A DNA stretch of 64,000 bases from contig JAPTHN010000011.1 of the NCBI GenBank assembly GCA_026936325.1, positions 39,156,629-39,220,628 of the forward strand. The letters run 5' to 3'. Position numbers and translations under genes: made by a program. Below the pieces are notes generated by a model. It had not been told where the DNA came from, searched no databases, and worked only from the letters and a program-made list of their open reading frames with translations. Below are positions 1 through 11,522 of this stretch, piece by piece. This DNA comes from Platynereis dumerilii (taxonomy: Eukaryota > Annelida > Polychaeta > Phyllodocida > Nereididae). Position 1 is the stretch's first letter. Each line of letters opens with the position of its first letter.

Positions 1-918
1 TTTCTAATTACTCTACTGACCTAATTACATGTGATTGACGTGCCTAGGGGGCTGTACTAGCATCCACCCCCCCCCCCCAAGGAGCAGCTGAGGGGGCAGT
101 GGTCACCCCCTAACCATGCCTTCCGGTCACACTTCTTGATTTTATTCATCCAGAGTCTTTGGCACCCATTAATATTCCGCAAAAAGGGCACTTGAGCCCC
201 CCGCAAACACCCTGATTAGCATGCACAACCCCTCCGCTACCCCTCTCATTCAGGCAGTTACGTTGGATTGAATCTGTGAAATGAGTTTTTCTCATTTTTT
301 GGCTTATTAGATGACTAATAGACTGAAAATCCTATTCATTTATCAGAATGTTCAATTTCCAATTGATAAATGACATTGTGTTGAATGCATTATGGAGTAA
401 TAAAGTTGCTCAATGACATTTTTGGCACTTTGCAATTGATGTCATAAAGAAAAACTTCGGGTTATGGGCTCTGAAATGGTCATAAGCACCAGCAATAAAA
501 GTGAATTTCGTGCACGTTATGGTGATTTCCGAGGGCAGGGAGATGTGAAAGCATCTAAATGGCTATGAACTGCTCAATGAATTCTGATTTCATGCAAAAA
601 AGGAGCAGAATTGCTTCGAAATATCATTGCCTCACGACGTGGTATATATAGGTTGGTAAAGGCCACCTGGTAAATGGAAGAGAAAAGGTGTCAGGTCTTT
701 TTTGGGTTCTTCTTTCTTCACACTCTGCAAAGAGTCTCTTCTGGGTCTTGTCTAAGTGTCCTCTTTCTCTCTTTCTCTTCCACTCTCCTCTTTAACTTTC
801 TGCTCTCCTCCAGTCCTCCACCCTATTCTTTCTCTTACAAGAACTGAAATGAATCCTTCCCAAGGCACCTGAACCCAGGAGTGGAGTGGCTCTGCAAAAA
901 TTGAATTGGAACCAGACT
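1..918. other. No gene recognised
   Basis: AT-rich sequence with no convincing coding frame. It contains a 12-base C tract at 67-78 and a TATATATA run near 642-650 that is followed by a pyrimidine-rich stretch. Nothing else could be assigned. Confidence 0.5.
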
Positions 919-1109
919 ACACTCTAAAAAATGTCGGGACAAAATTGTTTTTTTAGATTCAAAATGGTTTTTTGAAAAACCAAATTTCAATGCAAAACCA
1001 AAATGGATTTTTAAAAAAATCCATTTTGGTTTTTTGCATTGAAATTTGGTTTTTCAAAAAACCATTTTGAATCTAAAAAACCAATTTTGTCTGGAATTTT
1101 TTAGAGTGT
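919..1109. mobile_element. Foldback MITE, copy A (191 bp)
   Basis: The whole element is one long inverted repeat. It starts ACACTCTAAAAAAT and ends with the complement of that sequence, and the two arms of roughly 90 bp pair almost perfectly around a short A/T centre near 1010. AGACT is found directly on both sides (914-918 and 1110-1114), consistent with a 5-bp target duplication. A second copy of exactly the same length lies at 25818-26008. There is no coding capacity, so it must be moved by a transposase encoded elsewhere. The superfamily is uncertain. Confidence 0.85.
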
Positions 1110-1114
1110 AGACT

Positions 1115-4100
1115 GCTGCAGGAACTTCTGCAGGAACTTCTGCAGAGACTACTGCTGGCTAAAATTGCACCGGAAAGTCCCCCACTTACTTTTTTCACAG
1201 CCAGCAAGAATTAACAGCTCCCCACATCTGTGGCCAGTTTGTCAAGCTGCTTTTTGCTAGGCTGAAAGACTGCCATACATCACAAGTCAAAACTTTGCTT
1301 TTTTAAGAAACAACCCTGATGATTTAATTAGCCACAGGGGAAGCCAAGGGGAGCCAGTTTCAGTGTGGATACTATACTAAGTCCACAATCCTGAGTTTTC
1401 TTGAACTTCAGTCAGTTTATTTCTAGTTTCAGAGATATTTCGCTCTGTCACTATCACTGATACTATTCTGTGATCCAAATTCAGTGCAGAAGCCAAATTA
1501 TCTAATGATTATGTACTTGTCTATAGAAGTCTTTTGGTCAAATATTTGTAAACCTTTATTAAACAGCGATGAGATAACCTTCCTTATAATAAAAACGTTT
1601 TGAGATATGCAACCTTTTCTTTTTGCATGCACTGAAGTTATATTTTACTTGACAAATTCACCCAATTGAGCAACCACATCCCTATAAACGACCTCTCAAT
1701 GCCTGTGAGAGGTTGCTTGTTACAGGGACTACTGCCGTGTAAACTCTACCTTCTTGTTGTTTGCATACAATATGCAAGAGCATCCGAATAACTCTTTGCA
1801 AGTCCTGAGCTCAGTTACTGAGACTCTGACCCAGCCTGGGAGCAAGAGTGGAGAGAGAAGAGCAAGAGTGAAGAGCAGTGGATCAGCTTGTTTACTTTAG
1901 TGGGGATGCTTTTCAATTTAGTGGCTTTTTCATTAGCTACTTGTCCCATCAGACCTCTCTGCTCACAGGTGCTGTGGTCTTTTGCTAACAAGCCCTGTCA
2001 CCCCCAACACCACCGGCTGAAGCCTCCACAGAAGCAGCTGACACATGCAGTGACAGACGGGAAATCCCCTCTTCCTATCTGGTCACGTGACTGTGGGGAT
2101 AAAGGGGTAATCTGGACGACCAGAGATTTCCCCTTGCTCTGCTTGCTTCCAACTTGCATCCAACCATAGATGGTTCACCAACAGCAATGAGCAGAATCAG
2201 TGGCTGCTGTAAAAGCTGCTGCTTGTTGTCTCTATACTATACTGTTGGTGGCACTGATGCAGCTAGATGGCTTTTGATGCATTTCGGTTTTGTGTCTCTG
2301 CTTTGGCTTTGAATATGTTGCTCTGGTGTTCAAGATTCTTTCAGAATGCTTTTGGATATTGAAGATACAAAAGTATGTTGTCATTGCTGCATAATGTTAC
2401 GTTTGAATCTACTGAACACTGATTGTGGATTGTGTAGATGTTTCCATCATGCAGTGGACTAAATGCTGAATTGTTGATATGCAGACCTATCTTGTGGAGG
2501 TGATGATTCTCTTAGTTAATACTATAGCAACTCGTACAACAATAACACTTGATACTGAACTGCAGTAACTGTACTAATGCTGTTACAGTTGCTGTTACTG
2601 TTGCCATCCATTTATGCAACTGATGCTGGGGAATCAGTGGGGATGCTTTCAATGCCCTGACCATCACTCAATGCCATGATCTGTGCCTGTTTCAAGCTGC
2701 TTGGTTGGGTGCTTCCCTGACTCACCATCATTCTCCATCAAGGCTCTCTGCTGCAGCAGCTTGGCCTTAACTTGCCCCAGGGCTACTTAAATACCAGTTA
2801 AACATTAGCAGGCACCAGGAATACCTCTGTGAAACAAATGTGACCAGAGTCGTAAACACATCTGACCTTGCTCTGTTGCAAACTGTTAGAAACTGAACCC
2901 TTTGCTTTGGCTCAGCTTTGGTTTGGCTGTTGTATCTGGTTACTGTTTAAAAGGTGTGATAAGTCACGAAAACATTGTGAAAACCAACACAAGCATTAAG
3001 CTGATTGATTCTTTGCATGCTAACTGATACCAACCCACTTATATGACTAAGATCACACGTTACAGAATCTGTAGGCCTAGTAGGTTTGGATCCTGATTTG
3101 GAGCATACTGTATGCTTGGGAAAAAGACTGTTTGTTTCAAGCTGTTTGTCACACATTGAATTGAAGTACAAGGTTAGATTTGGCTCTTCTCTTCACGTCC
3201 TGCATGGTTGAAAGAATTGCACCATATAGTTTCAAGAAGCATTGACCGTTCAACAAATATTTTACAACATGACAAGAAAATGAAGGACATTTTAGAAGGG
3301 ATGCTGAAGAGGCAGGCAATGACTCCTTCACTCCCTTGCAAGTGTAACAGCCCAGCAGCCTGGCAGGCGGCAATTGCCAGCAAAGAGCACTTGGTAGGAG
3401 GCCTCCTGAGAGGCAGTCTGCCCAACTCCCTGAGAGAATGTCCGGACGAATGGCTCACAACTTTAGAAGTCTGTCGTAAAATCTGTCGTAAATCCAGTTT
3501 GTGGGACCACCTCGGATGCTTGGCAGCAGCTCCGGGCAGTGTAAGGAGAGAGTAAAGTATCCTCTCTAATGATGAGCCTGGGCCTTTTGAAAATGCCACC
3601 TCTCAAAGGTTACTCAGTCTCAAAGATGGACGCTAATGAGAGGAGCTGCATGTGTTGTCTGAAGTGTGTGCACTCCACTGTACACACTGCTGTAGTGACT
3701 TAGTCTGTTCTACAGCCCAGTATCTCAGATTATGGCCAGTGCAACATGCTATTAGTGACTAGTTAAAAAGTGCTTTTAGTCCCTTCTTTTGTTTTAACTT
3801 TCAAAAACACTATGCAATAGTATGAAAGTAATCAGATTGTTAACAAGAGTTAACTATCATTAAAACCACCAAGAATGCAGTGTCAGTTCTGCAACATCAA
3901 GAGTTTTTAGCCCACCTGTAATAAGTGCTCACCGAAAGTTTCTTTAAATTGTCGTAATGGTCTCTAAATAATTTTGCAATTATCCTAATGAAATCCATAC
4001 CTCACTTCCTCAAAAGTGGAGTATTGTCAGGAAAAGTTTAAATCACAACACAATTTGGCTGAGTTGATGTCATTAACTTATTAATGCATACTAAACACAA

Positions 4101-4959
4101 TCTGGTTAGACAACCTGATGGAACTGGGGAATCCAACACTTTGGTGGTTGGTGGCAATTTGCAGGACCTGTTAATTGCAATCTGTTGAAATTCTCATCTC
4201 AAATGCTGTGAGCAAGAAAACAACAATTGGATGGTGGAAACAAAAAAAGGTCATTTTCTGCTGTACCGCTGTTGTGCCTGGCTTTGTTGTGTGGTCCTGA
4301 TGCTTTGTGGTTTGGAAATGATTCTGGTGGCCAATGGTGGATTTGGGTTGTAGCTGGAAAAACTAGGTGGAAAAACATTTTTTAAAAGGTGATGCTTCTT
4401 AGAGGAAAAAGCTGTGAAAGAACTGAGGGATCATTGAGCCAGTTGGAGTAATGGGGGAGTAAAAGCAGATGGGAAAAAGGAGTAAAACAGAGAGAACCTG
4501 ACAGACAGAGAAAGAGAAAGACAGAGAAGAAAGGAAGTGCCTGTCCAACTCTCTTCTTGCAAGAAGTGGATGAAAGCAATGGGCCCATGCAGAGAGCACA
4601 AGAACACATGGAGGGTAGCACATGAAGTGAAGCACATGAAGTGAAGAACAGCACATGAGGAGAACACCAGGAAAGCAGATGAGGAGAGAAAGCTCTGAGA
4701 CAAAAGTGAAGAACATTTTCTCTTGTGCTACCACTTCCACCACTTCTCAATGGTAGGTGCATCAGCAATACGAAAGCAATATACATAGATGTACCGATAT
4801 ATTAGCTTCCATTACAGGCACAGGAATAGTTATGAAAATTATCTCCAAAAATTCTCCCCTCCTTAGAATGGAGCTTCACTGCAAGCATCCCAGTAACCAG
4901 TTGTTGCCCTGATCTGCTGCAACTGACCAGGCCAGATGGGACATGGATCCATCAGTCAC
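1115..4959. other. Gene-poor stretch
   Basis: No gene could be supported. A 15-bp tandem motif (CTGCAGGAACTT core) sits at 1125-1150, and an imperfect hairpin lies at 1678-1727. Purine-rich DNA occupies 4420-4560, with short tandem GCACATGAAGTGA repeats near 4618-4660. A frame of about 115 codons open at 3208-3555 is discussed under findings but is not called as a gene. Confidence 0.45.
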
Positions 4960-5063
4960 CACATCAGGCACCACAAGAACAACTCCAGGAGAGGGATTCG
5001 TACCTTGGTCCCCTGCTCAGGAGGCAAGAGCACTTCCATTGTACCAATGGGTGACTCTTTGGT
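4960..5063 (-). repeat. tRNA-derived SINE fragment (minus strand)
   Basis: Read on the minus strand, the segment has an RNA polymerase III B-box-like GGTACGAATCCC at 4993-5004. A degenerate A-box region lies upstream of it near 5030-5060. Spacing is tRNA-like, but the sequence does not fold as a functional tRNA, so a SINE head is the better reading. It abuts a second such head pointing the other way. Confidence 0.45.
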
Positions 5064-5130
5064 GTAAAGGATAAGGAAACCAAAGTTTGAATCCCACTCC
5101 TGGGATTTTTACAGCTTAACTGATGGGTCG
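5049..5130 (+). repeat. tRNA-derived SINE fragment (plus strand)
   Basis: On the plus strand an A-box-like segment begins with TGACTCTTTGGTGTAAAGG, and a B-box-like GTTTGAATCCC lies at about 5085-5096. The 5' end overlaps the 5' end of the minus-strand SINE fragment, so the two pol III promoters are head to head. The call rests only on the box motifs and their spacing. Confidence 0.4.
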
Positions 5131-5453
5131 AAGACAAACTACAGTAATATCCAGCATATTTATCACCTTCTAAAGTTCTAAGCCTCAAAAGCTGCAGAAT
5201 GGTTGGAAGAAAAACTATGAAAAATGCAGTGCCAGCCCTGTCTGATGTCAGCATGCAGTACTTCAATGCAGCAACATCTGCCACTGAAGTCTCCTCATCA
5301 ACAGGAGCAGAAGAACTTGATGGCAAAACTAGAGGTCAACATGATAGGGGCATAGGAAAGGTGTATGTAACACTGATGGCTACGGGATACAATGCAGCAA
5401 TCTAGGTGCAGTGCTACTTATACAAACTGCTTGCAGTGTGTGATTCACTGACC

Positions 5454-5486
5454 CTATCTATCTATCTGTCATCTATCTATCTATCT
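5454..5486. repeat. (TCTA)n microsatellite
   Basis: Interrupted TCTA tetranucleotide run immediately left of the TIR element that begins at 5493. Confidence 0.9.
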
Positions 5487-5492
5487 GGTCAG

Positions 5493-6003
5493 CAGTCAGG
5501 GAAATTACCAGCATATGAGGACAATTGCAATTCCAGCCAAGTCCTGGCCCTGACAGGATGATTGAGTGTGTGGAGTTGATCAGTTGGGTCTCAGAAGAAA
5601 GTCTGATCTCTTTGCAGCCATCCTCACCACACAGCAGCATGTCAGTTGCGGGTCTTAATTCTATCCAATTTCACGAAATACTGCAAAGTCATCAGCAGCT
5701 GATGACAATTTCCTTATTTCTCTGGAGCCTTCGGGTTCTTTTCCTCATTATGTAATGGATAGGTCTGCCAAAATTCATAGAGTTAGTTGACACTGTGATA
5801 CAACTTTATACCAAGTTTGGAAGTGATAGTTGCAGTAGTTCTTTTTAAATAGATAGTCAAAGATGATTTTGAGCACTGCCAAAGTCATGGCTAGGCCATG
5901 ACACTGTGAGAGTGTCATGGGAGGTTGATGACAGTGCTAGGGTGATTGTCATGTGGGGCTCAGGACATTGCTTGTCATCAGCTGGTGATAATTTCCCTGA
6001 CTG
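5493..6003. mobile_element. Non-autonomous TIR DNA element (511 bp)
   Basis: The ends are inverted copies of CAGTCAGGGAAATTA followed by CCAGC, the right arm having three extra bases. GTCAG occurs directly outside both ends (5488-5492 and 6004-6008), but part of that match overlaps the repeat sequence, so the duplication length is uncertain. A TCATCAG-CAG-CTGATGA palindrome with an adjoining CAATTTCC at about 5691-5713 resembles the right terminus and may mark a nested or compound end. No coding frame. Superfamily not assigned. Confidence 0.6.
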
Positions 6004-6008
6004 GTCAG

Positions 6009-7161
6009 AGCTGTCTTTTGTCTACCTACCTGATGTAAGAACGATGCTTTTTACAAGCTTTATACTGTGTCATTAGATAAACTTAACAATCATAGTTAAA
6101 TGTTGATTTGATAATGTGAAGTAGCCTATTTCTTAAATTTTTAAAGTTAAATTTGGATAAAGATAATGAAATAACATTCAGAAGCATTAATCAATTCCCT
6201 ATTAATGATCAGGGGGAAAATGCCGACCTATGAAAATTAGTACATAGAAATTCATCATTTCAATTTATTTTTATGACAAACGTATTATCCCTTTCTGAAC
6301 GGAAATAATTTAAACTGAAATAAAATTTACTTCTATATGAAATATAATAAGCCTATCCTTTTATTTTGTTAATTGCTATGTATACAGACTTAGACGTTTA
6401 CCTGTACAATTTATCCTGACACATTTTCTTTAATGATGTAATGAATGACTAAATTAAACAACAGTGTCATCCAATTCAACTTCACACCTTTTCAGACAAC
6501 AGACTATAGTATTACTGCATTAAACTTTTTTTCTCTCAAAAAGAAAACAAAATTAAAAAATTATGATTTTTCTTGAAATATAGATAAGACAGAAAGATAA
6601 GATAGAAAGATACAAAGATAGACTATCTAAATAATATGATTGCTGACAATTACTGAAATATCCTTGCAATTCAAGATCGTTATTTCAAACGTCACTTCTC
6701 AGTTTTTGTATACATGTATGTAGATTATAGACTTCTGTGTCAAAGTTATTGTTTCCACATATGCATCCAATTAGCACATGTTCTGTGATGATTAGCCTAC
6801 ATGAAAGTGATTATTTAATAGGACTGGATATTGTTTGATTCTTAAGGATACGATACTATCGCGATATTTCTGAAACGATACCGATACAGTATCGTGATAC
6901 ACTTTCTTCAATAGTGACTGACATAAAGCTGCTATATTGCAGAAAATCAAAGTTTTATTTCCATTTAATAAATTTAACAGATAGAAAGAGTCATGATTAA
7001 TCTTCAATTAAAAAGTATAGTTAATGTGACTTGTTTTCTTTCTTTGCCCACTGGTCTGTGATCAACAGAGGTTACAATGTAGGTTGCTCAACTGCTGAAG
7101 CGATAACAGGTCAATTGTTCTTTCAGCTGGTTCAAGTCAGTAAGGTATATGTGTACCTAAA
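6009..7161. other. AT-rich stretch, no gene
   Basis: Strongly AT-rich with no supportable gene. From 6818 a segment beginning TAGGACTGGATA leads into a dense run of GATAC/GTATC motifs (6845-6905). That pattern resembles one terminus of a degenerate hAT-type element, but no matching right end was found. Confidence 0.45.
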
Positions 7162-7163
7162 TA

Positions 7164-8109
7164 GGGGAGAGTCTACTCGTTCAGAACACTTAACTTCAGA
7201 GGCTCAGTGTGCAAAGGGTATTAATGATATGAAGTTCAAAACTGGCCAGAAAGACGAGGATTGAGTTGAAATATATTGTGCTACCGTGTTTTGGACAAAA
7301 CTTGATCCGTATGGACACAAGACCATTATTTAAAAATGCTTCAAATTCTCACATCATGAACTTGGTATCCTCGATTGGAACAGAGAGTTGCCTCAATCGG
7401 ACCACTTCAGAAAGTCGTTTTTTTAATAGCCCGAGCTATTCACATCATTTTGTAAAACAGAAACAACAGTCCCTGATTGTTTCATTAATTTTGGTCGAAT
7501 TTAAAATTTAAATTTTGATGTATTTCACATTTCAAGGTTGTTCATGAAAAGGCCAATAGAGGGCATGTCAGCAGGGGAGATAAATTCACATAATTAATTT
7601 TACTTAACCCTGGACCATAATTTCTTAATTTAAGCGATTCATGCTTCATAAAAATCTCAAATTATCATACTAACAGACTGTCTTATCAATAAAAATGCAT
7701 CCATGAGGTGGTCCAATCAAGGACACACCACTGGTCCGGTCGAGGGAATAATTGTCATTTGCTAAATTTAAGCCAGTGCCCTGAATTTTATAGATGGAGG
7801 AAGTTTTCTTTTTCGTTTTGGCAGACTATTAGTTGGAGGTCACTGAAACAGATTCTGAAGAATTTCCTAGCAGTATGTGGATTCTGATTGTGTGAGACCT
7901 GCATCACAATGTTAGATCAAACACTATAATTTTATACTTATTATGTTAACTTCAAATATCAATGATTTTCCCAGTCAAACATTCATGACCATTTCAAAGT
8001 GATTGAAAAGGAATCACTCTAGATAGGACACCTGTTTATAAGTTTTACAATAATTTCATAATTAAAGTGTTCCGATCGAGGCACCGGTCCGATCGAGGGG
8101 ACTCTCCCC
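7164..8109. mobile_element. Non-autonomous TIR DNA element (946 bp)
   Basis: The terminal inverted repeats start GGGGAGAGTC, identical over 10 bp at both ends, and similarity continues inward as ACTCG and GAACACTTAA in both arms. TA lies outside each end (7162-7163 and 8110-8111), compatible with a TA target duplication. The interior carries dispersed copies in both orientations of a motif like GGTCCGATCGAGG (near 7371-7410, 7715-7747 and 8068-8100). No intact coding frame, so it is presumed non-autonomous. Confidence 0.65.
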
Positions 8110-8111
8110 TA

Positions 8112-9765
8112 CCTTGTAGCACTGCAGTTAACAATCTGGTATCAGAGGAGGTCTGATTCTGCTAGATGAATCAACATGATCAAATTAATTCTGTATTTCA
8201 AGTGGGTACAATGTAGGCATTGAAATATGTGAGCCTACACGGACAATAAATTTGGTTTGACTCTCAATGAGCTTTGGATATCCATACTCTCTTTGGTGCA
8301 CTCATACAGCAGAGCACCCTTCATGCTGCAAGCCATGTGACTCTCACAAAGAATTCAGCAAAAGCCAATGACATGGATTCTTTGACAATGTTACAAATGT
8401 GACAATTTTACAAATGTGAAGTAAAAATTGTTGGCCCAGACCTACATATCAATGTCTATCTAAAATGCTTCTGTACTCTCATTCATAAGCAATGCAACAC
8501 TACCTCTATCCACTGTCCTCAGCAGGGCAGCACAGTGGCCAGTGGCCAGCTGCATGGTGCTGGTGTGCTGCCCCAAACCTCTGGCCAGTGGTTCACCTTG
8601 ATCCTTCATAGGGTCCAATCAGGCATTGGAAAGGTGTGCTTGGTATCAAAATCACTTTATTTTGCATAATTTTAACTACTTTAATGCTTATTGGCAAGTA
8701 ATTCTAAGCCTAAAGTATTTAGAAGATTGAAACACTTTTAAAATTGGTAAACAATCAGCAGTAACTGGCCTGCCATGGTTGAGTGCACACACAGCCCAGA
8801 GCCTGCATGGCCAATTATTATTCCAGGTTGACCCCCTGCTACATAGGTTGCTATGGCAACAGGGTGCCCTGAAAAAGAGGGGGTGGCTCAAAAAGAGGGG
8901 GGTAGCAAAAACCCACAGGACAAAATTGACAGATGCTGAGATAAGAGGCCCAGTGAGATGTTTTGCTCCTAATGTCAAAACTGGGGGTTAAATGAAAAAT
9001 CTAAAGATGTTACACCTTAGGAAAGCATGGTAAGTAATCTGTGTGTAAAGGAGAAGACTGGACATGCCCTCAGGATACTGGGACAGAGTCTATAAATATT
9101 GGAGGTGTGTAAGAAATCTCGGACGAACTGTTGATTCACTGGACCCATCCTGTGGGTCAGTGAATAATAACAAAGCATTTCAGCTGCAGACAGAATATTC
9201 TGTGTCAGTGACTGAAATTGTTTTGTTGAGATTTATGTGAAGGTGAATCTGTTTTATCAACACTGTCAAGAATATTTTATTCTAGCGAAGCAGTGTGCGA
9301 CAGAAGTCTGTTTAATGTATGTCCATTCAGCGATAACAAATTTAGATACTATAGAGGTTACAGGTTTTTTAAATATTTTCTATTTAGTGAATTCCATTGC
9401 AACACATGGACATTTGTTCTGGGTACTTCCTTCGCTTATAAATGCATTAATGCAATGAAAGTATAGGAGCCTGTCAATTGCGATAAACACCACAGCGTCA
9501 ATTGAAATTGCTATAAATCACTTGCAGCAACACTATAGCTATAAGAACTCTGTAAGTTAAAAAAAAGTGTGACTTCAGAACTTTTACCATCAGAGTATCA
9601 CCTGCAGCATTTCCCAAGGGCCATGTCATCATCTATATACATAACACATACACATCAACACCAAGGCATCAGCCACATCCCCTCACACCCTGATGAAGAC
9701 AAACGATGGAATTGCAGCCTGAAGGTAAAGAGGCAAGGATGTGACTGCTACTAATGGCCAATCAG
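8112..9765. other. No gene recognised
   Basis: No convincing coding sequence. A 10-bp perfect stem, GGGCAGCACA (8525-8534) with TGTGCTGCCC (8564-8573), closes a small hairpin. Otherwise unremarkable. Confidence 0.45.
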
Positions 9766-9887
9766 AGGAGAGGGAAAGAGGTGAAGGGAACTGGAAGTAA
9801 CGAAAGAATGGAAAAGAGAAGATGAAGGGGGAGAATGAAGGAGAAGGAAAGAGGGGAAAGAAAAAGGGGCAGGAGGGGGAGAAGAGT
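9766..9887. repeat. Polypurine tract
   Basis: About 120 bp of almost uninterrupted A/G on the plus strand, ending against the poly-T that is the tail of the minus-strand LINE. Low-complexity; triplex formation is possible but not demonstrated. Confidence 0.75.
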
Positions 9888-10103
9888 TTTTTTTTTTTTT
9901 TTTTTTTAGAATATATTTAGGCAGGGTGACAGATTCAGCGAAATCACTGTTTTTAAATCTGGCCCTGTATAAAAGACAATGTACAATTGTAATAAATATA
10001 ATAACAATTATAGTATAACTATATATGAAGTTAAAAACAATCAAACATTCAAAAAATACATTTTGGCTTTACATTTAAAATCATCAATATTTGTGCACTC
10101 CTT

Positions 10104-10772
10104 CAGGTTGTTCCCTAAACTGTTCCATAGGTTGAACATAACTTTTGTAAATTTGTACAAGAGATTCAAAAGGTAAGAATTTTCGAAGTCGTGATAGAAC
10201 CAAAATTTTTGCACATAATTGCTGACATAAGGCATTGACATATTTATTCCAGGTTAAATTTTTATCAATTTTAACACCAAGATAGTCACAACATTCAATA
10301 TCCTGTAATTTATCTTCACCTAGAAATAACTGCATTTCATCAAGCAACAGAGCTTCTCTCTGACGAGTGGTGACTAACATTGTACTTGACTTGGCTGCAT
10401 TAACAACTAATAGATTACGGTCATACCATTCTTTTATGCTACATAGAGAATTTTGTAGTTTTTCATTAACTACATTTACATTTTCACCACTACAGTATAT
10501 CAAGACATCATCAGCATAAAGATTACAAATTGCAGTATCAAGATAATTATTTATGTCATTTACATACAGTAAGAATAAAGTAGGTCCAAGTACTGAGCCT
10601 TGGGGGACTCCTATATTAGTACTTTTAACATCAGAATATTCATTTCTACAATAAACTTTGGCCCCCCTGCTTGAAAGATAGGATGTAAACCATAGTAATA
10701 CATTTTCTGTGAAACCATACATTTCTAATTTTTTTAACAAAATTTTATGATTAATTGTATCAAAACATTTTT
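10104..10772 (-). pseudogene. LINE reverse transcriptase fragment (main part)
   Basis: The translated minus strand shows the RT core in order: a CFDTINHKILLKKLEMYGF block, the GVPQGSVLGP motif, and the catalytic YADD box (in the context CNLYADDVLIYC). A DYLGVKIDKNLTWNKYV block and an IYKSYVQP thumb-region motif follow. It then runs into a different frame in which WNSLGNNLKECTNIDDFK, the normal C-terminus of this LINE family, can be read. Comparison with the second LINE indicates loss of roughly 110 codons at that point. The N-terminal part lies across the insertion at 11291-11509. It encodes no working enzyme. Confidence 0.88.
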
Positions 10773-11289
10773 GTGTCCGAGAGCAGGGCCTCGGGCCCTT
10801 TGTCGTCATCAATGGGATTGTCATATCAAAGTTGGTGTGGATCGAAAAGCATTTCACAGATGCAAGAACAACCCAAAGTTATGATGCCATTATGATGCCC
10901 AGTGTTTACACTGTTGCACTAGATGCCCTGGCTTTAATCTTATGTCTCACTGCTCTAAATAGTTAACTTTAATCCCCCAAATTCCTCCTTACTCAGCAGA
11001 CGATTTCTGAGAAGCATCTTCTTCTTCTTCCCTTTGGCCCTTCCGCCCTGAGACAAAGTGGGGTGCACCACAACCTGAGATTTATGCTTCAGCCAATTAC
11101 TAAAGATAGACAGATAGACACATAGACACATAGATAGACAGATAGATAGATTGATAGGTAGTTTGATAGATCTATAGATAGAATGCAACTTTTAACAATT
11201 TATAGAGATGTGTTAATGTAATGATCATATCCCATTGAGTTATAAGGGTTATTAAATTGCTCGAGGACACGGTGCATGCATTGCATGCT
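10773..11289. mobile_element. 517-bp insertion inside the LINE
   Basis: This segment separates two halves of one RT reading frame (LDIKK on the right, CFDTINH on the left), so its borders are fixed by the protein. ATTTTT is present at both junctions (10767-10772 and 11290-11295) but would occur once in the empty site, suggesting a target duplication. The left end starts GTGTCCGAGAGC, and near the right end GCTCGAGGACAC is an imperfect inverted copy. The interior holds an interrupted GATA/GACA microsatellite at 11105-11180. Element type unknown. Confidence 0.65.
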
Positions 11290-11290
11290 A

Positions 11291-11509
11291 TTTTTTGATA
11301 TCTAATGAACATATACCAGTAATTAATCCATCATTAACATTCCATAATAAATCATCAATAACTCTATGTAAGGATGTTTGTGTATTGTGTCGCTTTAAGT
11401 AGGCTGACTGGTCTTTTGTAATTAAGTGATAATTATCCAAATAATCCATAACCTGTTTGAGAGTTGAGAAAAAGAGCAAGGACCTTCCTTTTCCCACATC
11501 CATCTTCAC
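11291..11509 (-). pseudogene. LINE reverse transcriptase fragment (N-terminal part)
   Basis: Translates to a QVMDYLDNYHLITKDQSAY segment with the following HNTQTSLHRVIDDLL and ending LDIKK. This matches positions about 125-181 of the RT frame in the second LINE. It is continuous with the fragment at 10104-10772 once the intervening insertion is disregarded. The similarity fades near 11470, the probable 5' truncation point of the LINE copy. Confidence 0.8.
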
Positions 11510-11522
11510 TTCATCCTAGTTT

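Larger units (their letters stand above)
9888..11470 (-). mobile_element. 5'-truncated CR1/L2-group LINE with poly(A) tail
   Basis: On the minus strand this is the 3' part of a non-LTR retrotransposon. Reverse-transcriptase sequence starts near 11470, is interrupted at 11289-10773 by a separate insertion, resumes, and ends in a poly(A) tail (poly-T at about 9888-9907 on the plus strand). The endonuclease and N-terminal RT are absent, as expected from incomplete reverse transcription. An internal deletion near 10125-10135 removes the region between the end of RT and the conserved C-terminal WNSL motif. The protein is clearly related to, but distinct from, the LINE at 56650-58612. Confidence 0.85.

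Noticed and set aside
8525-8573. Hairpin GGGCAGCACA/TGTGCTGCCC as a pre-microRNA
   Set aside because: Only ten pairs in the stem; the inner part does not pair well enough for a typical precursor.
9690-9720. CTGATGA followed by ACGATGGAA, resembling a hammerhead ribozyme core
   Set aside because: Helix II cannot form between CTGATGA and the next bases, there is no GAAA, and no cleavage-site stem is visible.
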